DNA from: Actinacidiphila oryziradicis
GTDB taxonomy: Bacteria; Actinomycetota; Actinomycetes; Streptomycetales; Streptomycetaceae
Direction of reading: 5' to 3'
DNA length: 64,000 nt
Assembly: GCF_005047355.1 (NCBI RefSeq)
Contig: NZ_SUMC01000001.1
Location: forward strand, 1 to 64,000
The notes under the pieces are model-generated. The model saw only the letters and a program-made list of their open reading frames with translations, did no database searches and was not told where the DNA came from. Numbering within the stretch: position 1 is the stretch's first letter; every line of letters starts with the position of its first letter. This document shows positions 57,494 through 64,000 of the stretch, piece by piece. Position numbers and translations under genes: made by a program.

Positions 57494-57505
57494 ACCGCAC
57501 AGGGT

Positions 57506-57535
57506 AAGGCTGCGGGCCGTGTGACCCGCAGCCTT
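57506..57535 (-). terminator. Terminator upstream of proA
   Basis: AAGGCTGCGGG pairs with CCCGCAGCCTT, 8-nt loop, just after the stop of the gene at 57540. Confidence 0.75.
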
Positions 57536-57539
57536 CCCC

Positions 57540-57965
57540 CTAGAACGGGTGCACCCCGACCGGCGCCGCCGGTGCCGGCCCGTATCCCTCCGCGATGCGC
57601 TGGTGGTAGGTCGCGCGGTCGATGACCTCAAGACCCACCGTCTCCCACGGCGGCAGCTTCGCCGTGGACCGGTGCTCGCCCCACAGCCGCAGCGCGATCG
57701 CCGCCGCGTCGTGCAGGTCCCGCGCCTCCTCCCAGTACCGGATCTCGGCGTGATCCACCGCGTACCGGCTGGTCAGGAAGAAGGGATGGTCGTGCGCCAG
57801 CTGCTCCAGCCCTCGTCGCACCTCCGCCAGCGGGACCTGGGGCCCCGAGACGCAGAGCGTGATATGCCACAGCCTTGAGCCATTGTGCTCGTCGGCCTGC
57901 TGATCGGAATCCGTCCTACTGGTCGCACTGGTCGTGCCGGCCGTGCCGGTCGCAGTGGCCGTCAT
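57540..57965 (-). CDS. Hypothetical protein between proA and proB
   Basis: A 141-residue protein. The ATG at [10 protein letters not shown] is preferred. The core ([20 protein letters not shown] ... [20 protein letters not shown] ... [16 protein letters not shown]) is alpha/beta and appears in related Streptomyces at this position. It has no known function. The first ~25 residues are Thr/Ala/Gly-rich and probably disordered. A terminator follows it. Confidence 0.65.
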   Translation of the reverse strand: MTATATGTAGTTSATSRTDSDQQADEHNGSRLWHITLCVSGPQVPLAEVRRGLEQLAHDHPFFLTSRYAVDHAEIRYWEEARDLHDAAAIALRLWGEHRSTAKLPPWETVGLEVIDRATYHQRIAEGYGPAPAAPVGVHPF

Positions 57966-58167
57966 GCCGCTGTCGACGCTGACCAGCGTCCGTTCCGCCG
58001 TCCCTCGGGGCGATACCCCTGGGCGCCCTCGTCTCACCGGCGGCCTCCCTGTCGGCGTTTCGTACTACGTCTCAAAGTTGACCAGCCCCGGAGGGGTCGC
58101 GGGGGCGTTTTCACCAATCAGCCACTTGCGGGACCGCAGGCTCGTACCGTCGTTCGCCCTTGTCGCT

Positions 58168-59325
58168 TCAGCCGCCGGGGTGCAACAGTACGAGATCGTC
58201 CCGGTGCACGACCTCCCGCTCGTACGCGGGGCCGAGTTCGCGCGCCAGCTCGCGCGTGGAGCGGCCGAGCAGCCGGGGCAGCTCCCTGGCGTCGAAGTTC
58301 ACCAGCCCCCGGGCGACCGCCCGCCCGGAGACGTCGCGCAGCTCGACCGGGTCCCCGGCGGCGAAGTGTCCCTCGACCCCGGACACCCCTGCCGGGAGCA
58401 GCGACTTGTGCCGCTCGACGACGGCCGCCACGGCCCCGTCGTCCAGGATCAGCGCCCCGAGCGGGGTGGAGGCGTGGGCGAGCCAGAGCAGCCGGTCGGC
58501 GGAGCGCTTGCCGGTGCGGTGGAAGAGGGTGCCGGTGGGGCCGCCAGCCAGGGCGTCGGCGGCGTGGACCGTCGCGGTCAGCACCACCGGAATCCCGGCT
58601 GCGGCCGCGATCCGGGCCGCCTCGACCTTGGTCACCATGCCGCCGGTGCCGACCCCGGCCTTGCCGGCGCTGCCGATCGAGACCCCGGCCAGATCCTCCG
58701 GCCCGGCGACCTCGCCGATCCGTGTGGTGCCCGGGGTGCGTGGGTCTCCGTCGTACAGCCCGTCCACATCCGACAGCAGTACCAGCAAGTCGGCCCGTAC
58801 GAGGTGCGCCACAAGCGCCGCCAGCCGGTCGTTGTCCCCGAACCGGATCTCGTCCGTGGCCACGGTGTCGTTCTCGTTGACGACCGGCAGCGCGCCCATG
58901 GCGAGCAACTGGTCCAGCGTCCGGTACGCGTTCCGGTAGTGCGCCCGCCTGCTCACATCGTCCGACGTCAGCAGTACCTGCCCGACCCGTACGCCGTACC
59001 GCGCGAACGACGCCGTGTACCGCGTCATCAGCAGCCCCTGTCCCACACTGGCCGCCGCCTGCTGCCGTGCCAGGTCCCGCGGCCGCTTCGTCAGCCCCAG
59101 CGGTGCCAGCCCGGCCGCGATCGCGCCGGACGACACCAGCACGATCTCCTTGGCCCCGCTGTCCTTGGCCTTCGCGAGTACGTCCACCAGCGCGTCCACC
59201 CGGTCCGCGTCCAGCCCCCCGGCCGCCGTGGTCAGCGACGACGACCCCACCTTCACCACAACCCTGCGGGCCTCCACCACGTCCTGCCTAGCCGCTGCCA
59301 CGCGCTTCCTCACCTTGTGCGTCAC
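58168..59325 (-). CDS. proB: Glutamate 5-kinase
   Basis: A 385-residue enzyme for the first step of proline synthesis. The amino-acid-kinase domain has VVVKVGSSSLT, VSSGAIAAGL, NENDTVATDEIRFGDNDRLA, and the C-terminal PUA domain (VVERHKSLLPAGVSGVEGHF) is present. The GTG start follows GAAGAAGG. It probably forms a pathway with ProA encoded downstream. Confidence 0.96.
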   Translation of the reverse strand: MTHKVRKRVAAARQDVVEARRVVVKVGSSSLTTAAGGLDADRVDALVDVLAKAKDSGAKEIVLVSSGAIAAGLAPLGLTKRPRDLARQQAAASVGQGLLMTRYTASFARYGVRVGQVLLTSDDVSRRAHYRNAYRTLDQLLAMGALPVVNENDTVATDEIRFGDNDRLAALVAHLVRADLLVLLSDVDGLYDGDPRTPGTTRIGEVAGPEDLAGVSIGSAGKAGVGTGGMVTKVEAARIAAAAGIPVVLTATVHAADALAGGPTGTLFHRTGKRSADRLLWLAHASTPLGALILDDGAVAAVVERHKSLLPAGVSGVEGHFAAGDPVELRDVSGRAVARGLVNFDARELPRLLGRSTRELARELGPAYEREVVHRDDLVLLHPGG

Positions 59326-59561
59326 TGCCTTCTTCGCAATCTACGCGAGCGGGCTGTGCGGCTGCCCTGGCGTTTCATCCCACGGACGCCCGCTCAGGGG
59401 CGGGTGAAGACCTCGTGGATCTCAGCCCTCCGCCTTCCGGCGGACGGGCACCGCAGACGTTCATCGCATATTTGGCTCATATTCAAGGCAACGCCATGCC
59501 GGGATCGTGCATCTACATCCATGTAGTTGACGGCTATTGCTTGGAAAAGAGAAGTCCCTTC

Positions 59562-61343
59562 ATGAGCGAGACGGTCCCGGCAGCCACTGCCACCGGCGCA
59601 TCCACCACTCTCCAGCCCCTGGGGCTGCGGCGCGGAACCTCCGGTCCCGGCGCGTCCGAGCCCGCCCCATCGCAATGGCATCGCGGAATGACGCTGCTGG
59701 CCGTCATCAGCATGTTCATCGGTACCCGGTCCCTGTGGACCAAGGCCATAGTGATCCACCCGGTGCTCGGCGGCGTCATCTCGCTCTGCTACGCCGCCAT
59801 CCTGATCCTCGGCATCTCCGCGCTGGTTGTACGCCGCCGCAAGGCGCTCGTACGGGCCGACCTCGCGGTGCTGCTGGTCGCGCTCACCCTCACCACCTGC
59901 AGGTACATCCTCGACCACGGCAACGGCGACGAGTCGGTGCTCGCCGCGCAGGCCACCCATGAGCTGCTGCACGGCCACCTGGTCTACGGCCAGTCCTGGC
60001 CTTGGATCTTCCAGCAGATGCATGTCGGGACGACGCACACGATGGCCGGCGGCACCGACTACTCCTTCGGCTACCCGCCGCTGGCGATCCTGCTGACGGC
60101 GCCCGTCTACGCCGTCATCGGCACCAATGCGGTCACCCTCGTCACCACCACCGCGCTGCTCATCGGCACGGTCGCCCTCTGGGCCCTGCTGCCCACCCCC
60201 TGGCGATCCGCGGCCACCATGGTCTGCCTGGGCTTTCAGATGCTCCCGTCGTACGCCGGTCTGGGCTACCCAGCCATCATCTCCCTCGTCCTGCTCATCC
60301 CCGTCGTGGTCCGCTGGACCGGCGTCGGTTCCGGCGGACGGCTCAGCCGCCCCGACATCCTGCGGGCGGTCTGCCTGGGCGCAGCCTGCGCCGCCCAGCA
60401 GCTGCCCTGGTTCCTCGCGCCGTTCCTGGTGGCCGGGATCTACGCCGTACGACGCGGCGAACTCCCGGCACGCGCCGCGCTGGTCATCCTCGCCCGCTTC
60501 ACTGGCATAGCCGTCCTCACCTGGTTCGCGATCAACGCGTACTTCATCGTGCAGAGCCCCCGCGACTGGCTCTCGGGCATCCTCCTGCCGCTCACCCAGC
60601 ACGCGGTCCTGCACGGTCAGGGGCTCATGGGCATCTCGTACTACTTCACCGAGGGCAGCAGTCGGCTGGACTTCTACTCCTACGGCAGCACGTTGCTCGC
60701 CATCGGCCTGCTCGCCGTCTTCGTCGTCTTCGTCCGCCGGCTCGGCCCCGCCGCAACGGTCCTGCCTTGGTGCGCCTTCTACCTGGCCACGCGTTCCCAG
60801 GACGGCTACTACCTGATGATGACGCCGCTGTGGCTCGCGGCCGCCGCCACGGTCCCCTCATCTGTCTTCGCCTCCGCCTGGCAGCCCCGGCTGCCCTTCC
60901 CCCGCCGGCGCACGGTCAACGCCACGCTGGCAACCGCCATGCTCGCCCCCGCCGCCGTATGTAGCGCGGTGGCGGCTGCCAGCTCCCCGCCGCTCCACCT
61001 GACGATCGAGCGCGTACAGACCAATGCCCAAGGCATCACCTCCGTCACCCTGGAGGCGGCCAACACCACCGGCACCACCCTCACCCCGAACTTCGCCGTC
61101 AGCAACGGCGTGGGCGCCACCGGCTACTGGATCATCCGCACCGGCCCCACCGTCCTGGGGCCGCACCATTCCGCGCACTACGACCTGACGCCGAACAGCC
61201 GGGTCTTCAAGCTGCCCAAGAGCCACGCCCATCTGCGGATCCGGTTGCGGGTCTTCACCGACGCGCCGATGACGGTCAGCAGCGCGGACCTCCCGCTGCC
61301 GAAGACCGGCGCGAAGACCGCCGCGAAGACCGGCCTGGGATAA
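59562..61343 (+). CDS. GT-C type membrane glycosyltransferase-like protein
   Basis: A 593-residue protein. The ATG at MSETVPAATATG is chosen; the upstream frame lacks coding character. It has about ten membrane helices (IHPVLGGVISLCYAAILILG; AVLLVALTLTTC; AILLTAPVYAVIGTNAV and others), a polar loop with HGNGDESVLA, and GYPPLAILL as in GT-C enzymes that use polyprenyl sugars. The last ~110 residues form a separate beta domain (HLTIERVQTNAQGITSVTLE). It heads an envelope cluster with an esterase and a GT2. Substrate unknown. Confidence 0.7.
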   Translation: MSETVPAATATGASTTLQPLGLRRGTSGPGASEPAPSQWHRGMTLLAVISMFIGTRSLWTKAIVIHPVLGGVISLCYAAILILGISALVVRRRKALVRADLAVLLVALTLTTCRYILDHGNGDESVLAAQATHELLHGHLVYGQSWPWIFQQMHVGTTHTMAGGTDYSFGYPPLAILLTAPVYAVIGTNAVTLVTTTALLIGTVALWALLPTPWRSAATMVCLGFQMLPSYAGLGYPAIISLVLLIPVVVRWTGVGSGGRLSRPDILRAVCLGAACAAQQLPWFLAPFLVAGIYAVRRGELPARAALVILARFTGIAVLTWFAINAYFIVQSPRDWLSGILLPLTQHAVLHGQGLMGISYYFTEGSSRLDFYSYGSTLLAIGLLAVFVVFVRRLGPAATVLPWCAFYLATRSQDGYYLMMTPLWLAAAATVPSSVFASAWQPRLPFPRRRTVNATLATAMLAPAAVCSAVAAASSPPLHLTIERVQTNAQGITSVTLEAANTTGTTLTPNFAVSNGVGATGYWIIRTGPTVLGPHHSAHYDLTPNSRVFKLPKSHAHLRIRLRVFTDAPMTVSSADLPLPKTGAKTAAKTGLG

Positions 61344-61609
61344 GAGGCCGCGCGAATAGGTGGAGCGGGTGAAGGTGGGGGCACCTCCTGGGGGCACCTC
61401 CCGGACGGAGGCTGGGGGCGAGGCGACGCGATGGGGGTGCCCCCTGCTCGAGCGGAGCCGAGAGCTTGGTGGGGGCACCTCCCGGACGGAGGCTGGGGGC
61501 GAGTCGTCGACCGAGACCGACGACAACACCTCCAGGCGCCCCCGCCGACGGAGTCGGCTGATGCCACAGCTCGGCACGCGACACCGCCCCACCCATTCGC
61601 GCGGCCTCT
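61343..61609. repeat. MITE-like element with 21-bp terminal inverted repeats
   Basis: A 267-bp non-coding unit bounded by inverted repeats that match at 20 of 21 bases (AGAGGCCGCGCGAATAG at the left end, complement at the right). Inside is a perfect 34-bp direct repeat (61389-61422, 61470-61503) of a GGGGGCACCTCCC type known from Streptomyces intergenic DNA. The left end begins at the stop codon of the preceding gene. Its left 18 bases recur at 50530-50547. Confidence 0.65.
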
Positions 61610-61620
61610 GAGGCCGGAAC

Positions 61621-62907
61621 TCACCTGCCGCCGCTCGTGCGGGCCGGGACCGATGCCCCGGCCCGCACCCTGGAGCGGCCACCCTTGGGGTGGGCCGTGG
61701 TGACGGCATTGGGGTGGTGGCGCGGAACGACGTCCTGGGGGAAGGTCAACTGCTGGTTCATCCACTTCAGGGCGGCCGGCATTTCCCGCACCCAGGTAGG
61801 GAAGTTGTGGCTGCCGCTGTTCGGCAGGATCGAGACAACGCGCATCGGCGCCCGGACCGCCCTGACGAAGGCCAGGGTCTGCCCGTAACCGCGCTCACCG
61901 TGCTTGCTGTTGGCGACGAGCACCGAGACCTGGGGGGCGGGCAGATGCTTCAGCCGCCACATCAGATCGTGCCCGTTGATCCGGGCCTGGCGTTTCGGGC
62001 CGCTGCCGAAAAGGTTGCCGGTGGTGGGGTCGTCCTTGACCCTGTAGTCGGGCGAGAGTGCGGCCGCCGTGGTGTAGACGTTCGGATTCCGCATGGTCAG
62101 CTGAAGCGAGCAGCTGCCGCCGGAGGAGTAGCCCATCACTCCCCAGGCACTGGCGTCGTGGCCGACCCGGTAGACCGACTTCAGGGCATCCGGAAGATCC
62201 TTGGCCAGGAAGGTCTCGGTCTGCGGGCCGCCGGGGACATCGACACACTCGGTATCGCGCGGTGGGGCGATGGTGGGCCGGATCATGACCATGATCGTTG
62301 GCTGCATCTCGCCCCTGCTCTGCAGTTCGCCGGCCGTCTGCGACACGCGCAGATACTGCGCCAGGTTGTAGACGCTGCCCGGGTAGCCGCTGAGCGCGAC
62401 GATCACCGGGAAGCGCTGCCGTGCGTACGCCTTCTGGAAGTACTGCGCCGGCAGATACACGAACGCCTGGTCCACCACACCCGTACGACGGCCGATGACC
62501 CGTACCGACTCGACCCGGCCGTTCTGCGCCGCGGGGCCGCTGGGGAGCCCGGAGACCCGGCTCAGCTGCTGGTTGCCTCCCGGCTGTATCAGCGAGCCGG
62601 AGACGCTGCTGATACCGGTGACGCCGCCGTTCTGCTCCTGGGGGTTCGTCAGAGCGACGGGAGCCGTGTCGGCGTTACCGAACAGCTCGCTCCACGAACC
62701 GAAGAACTCGTACGACGAGTTCACCGCCGCCGAGAACGCGGCGACGATCGCGACTTGCGTGACCCCGATCACGGCCAGCCGCCCGAGCACCGACCGTAAC
62801 CCCGGCTTGGCGAGCCGGGGCCACAGCCACACCATCAGCCCCACACAGCCTGCGGCCCACGCCGCCATCACGTACACCGTCGTTTGGCTGGTCAAACCCA
62901 TATGCAT
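61621..62907 (-). CDS. Membrane-anchored esterase of the antigen-85/EstD type
   Basis: A 428-residue protein. Three N-terminal membrane helices (about 10-65) precede an alpha/beta-hydrolase domain with FPVIVALSGYPG, the nucleophile Ser in GVMGYSSGGSCSLQL, and PDYRVKDD and GSHNFPTWVREM for the Asp and His. The nucleophile pattern and the loop order resemble esterase D/antigen 85 proteins, which in relatives move or cleave acyl groups on envelope lipids. The start is at 62907 or 62901. It is in the envelope cluster, convergent with the GT-C gene. Confidence 0.78.
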   Translation of the reverse strand: MHMGLTSQTTVYVMAAWAAGCVGLMVWLWPRLAKPGLRSVLGRLAVIGVTQVAIVAAFSAAVNSSYEFFGSWSELFGNADTAPVALTNPQEQNGGVTGISSVSGSLIQPGGNQQLSRVSGLPSGPAAQNGRVESVRVIGRRTGVVDQAFVYLPAQYFQKAYARQRFPVIVALSGYPGSVYNLAQYLRVSQTAGELQSRGEMQPTIMVMIRPTIAPPRDTECVDVPGGPQTETFLAKDLPDALKSVYRVGHDASAWGVMGYSSGGSCSLQLTMRNPNVYTTAAALSPDYRVKDDPTTGNLFGSGPKRQARINGHDLMWRLKHLPAPQVSVLVANSKHGERGYGQTLAFVRAVRAPMRVVSILPNSGSHNFPTWVREMPAALKWMNQQLTFPQDVVPRHHPNAVTTAHPKGGRSRVRAGASVPARTSGGR

Positions 62908-63172
62908 TCAGTCCCTGTTGCCCTTGGCCCCGCGCCCGGCTGTCGGCTGTCGGCTGTCCGGCTGGCGGGTCTGCCGTAGCGCCGTTCGCTTCACTCAGGA
63001 GGAGGGCACCAAAGCCTTCCGCGTTCCATAACGAGTCACGCGGGCATCGGATGTCCCCCCACGGCCACACCTGGCCGCCACCCTGACGCAAAGGTTGTCC
63101 CAAGCCACGTACAACCCCAGGTCATGCACAGGTTTCTGATTTACGAAGTTCCATGCCCCAGGGGGGATATCC

Positions 63173-63883
63173 ATGATCAAAGTCAGTGTCGTTGTGCCCA
63201 TCTACAACGCCGGTTCATACATCGACAGTTGTCCACCATCACTCGTCAACCAGAGCCTCGGCCCGAACGCGTATGAAGTCGTGTATGTCGACGACGGTTC
63301 GACCGACGACTCCGCCGAACGCCTCAACCGCCTGAAGGCAGCGCACCCGCATGTCCGCGTGCACCACCAGGAGAATTCCGTGTGGCCCGGCAAACCTCGC
63401 AACGTCGGGGTGGACCTGGCCCGCGGTGAGTACGTCCAACTCGTCGACCAGGACGACGAGTTGGCACCCGAAGCGCTCGAACGGCTCTGCGCCCTGGCCG
63501 CTCGCAACGGCTCAGACATCGTCCTGGGCAAGGTGCGCGGCACCATGCAAGGGCCCAGCAATGTCTTCAAGCGCACCGTCGAACGCTGCACCGCCGCGGA
63601 CGCCCCGCTCTTCGAGAGCCTGACCCCGCACAAGATGTTCCGCCGGGACTTCCTCCTCGACCATGGCATCCGCTTCCCGGAGGGACGGGTCCGGCTGGAG
63701 GACCAGCTCTTCATGGCCCGTGCCTACGTGCGCGCCAAAACCGTCTCCGTCCTCGGCGACTACCCCTGCTATCAGTGGAACCGGCGCGAGGACGGCGGCA
63801 ACAACAGCAGCAGCAGTGCGATCACTCCGGACGATTGCTACGGCCACCTGGGCAATGTCGTGGAGGCCATCAAGGAAGGTACC
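63173..63883 (+). pseudogene. GT2 family glycosyltransferase, probably broken near the end
   Basis: The first ~237 codons give a clear GT2 enzyme: VSVVVPIYNAGSYIDSC, YVDDGSTDDSAERL, QLVDQDDELAPEALERL and PHKMFRRDFLLDHG. GGGGGG lies upstream of the ATG. From about 63884 the frame loses coding character while the opposite strand reads like a real protein (VRATTVYDSGLPFDHQHAND) to the window edge. This suggests a join of the GT gene with another gene at GGTACC (63879-63884). An assembly join is another possibility. Confidence 0.65.
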
Positions 63884-64000
63884 CGGCCGGTTGACGGTGA
63901 ATGCGGCGGTGTCGTTGGCATGCTGGTGGTCGAACGGCAGCCCGGAGTCGTAAACCGTAGTGGCCCGGACCTTCCCGATAGTGGTGGCTGCGGCGTCCTC
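63884..64000 (-). other. Unidentified coding-like segment on the reverse strand
   Basis: A 39-codon reverse reading (AATTIGKVRATTVYDSG, QHANDTAAFTVNRPG) with strong GC3 bias. I do not recognise the protein, and it leaves the window. It has replaced the end of the GT2 gene. A mobile-element gene is possible. Confidence 0.35.

Overview
The window looks like Streptomyces chromosomal DNA. It is very GC-rich with strong GC3 bias, and it carries a recognisable Streptomyces order: comEC-comEA-degV-leuS, then histidine phosphatase/rsfS/LCP/nadD, then M48 protease, proA and proB. All names come from reading the sequence; no database was searched.

Region 1 (1-5765) is a competence locus hit twice. A phage-like element with a large serine recombinase (1510-3228) enters the 3' end of comEC at about 3262, so comEC loses its last residues. 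A second element lies in comEA. The last 15 codons of comEA remain at 5721-5765, overlapping the comEC start, while the rest of comEA is 25 kb away at 31091-31945. Joining the two halves at the shared 5 bp TCGCC rebuilds an unbroken ComEA C-terminus.

Region 2 (about 5763-31112) is that second element, an integrative conjugative element of mosaic build. The left arm runs rightward: small proteins, Spd-like membrane proteins, a TraB/FtsK-type DNA translocase, and directly after it a cluster of 8-bp GGTAGAGG repeats that looks like the transfer locus (clt). A secreted cargo protein, a GntR repressor and small cysteine-rich proteins follow. The right arm (15666-28694) runs leftward as one tightly overlapped operon: XRE repressor, a Spo11/TopoVI-A-like protein, two J-domain proteins, an initiator with iterons inside its gene, a DnaC-type loader, DnaB helicase, coiled-coil and zinc proteins, and a Cre-like recombinase with lox-like sites about 500 bp away. 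A second large serine recombinase (29549-31081) abuts the right attachment site. So an AICE-type transfer module is joined to a phage/plasmid-type theta replication and dimer-resolution module, instead of the usual RepSA or primase-polymerase.

Region 3 (31091-41911) is chromosomal backbone: comEA 5' part, degV, a coiled-coil membrane protein with a GNPL repeat, leuS with a Leu-codon leader peptide and attenuator, a secreted S53 peptidase, and a b561-like membrane protein fused by overlap to a NuoF-like/ferredoxin protein.

Region 4 (about 42000-47310) is an atypical, less GC-rich island: a NACHT/STAND-type NTPase and a HEAT-like companion, both with apparent frameshifts, a perfect 17-bp inverted repeat, a 36-aa ORF, a VWA-like gene fragment and the C-terminal half of a serine recombinase, ending at a tRNA-Ala gene. 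It reads as a decaying defence or mobile island.

Region 5 (47312-64000) is backbone again: two tRNA-Ala(GGC) genes flanking a GT87 mannosyltransferase, histidine phosphatase, rsfS, LCP/LytR_C protein, nadD, M48 protease, two paralogous membrane proteins, proA, proB, and an envelope cluster (GT-C protein, antigen-85-like esterase, GT2). A MITE-like repeat sits at 61343-61609, and the GT2 gene appears broken near the right edge.
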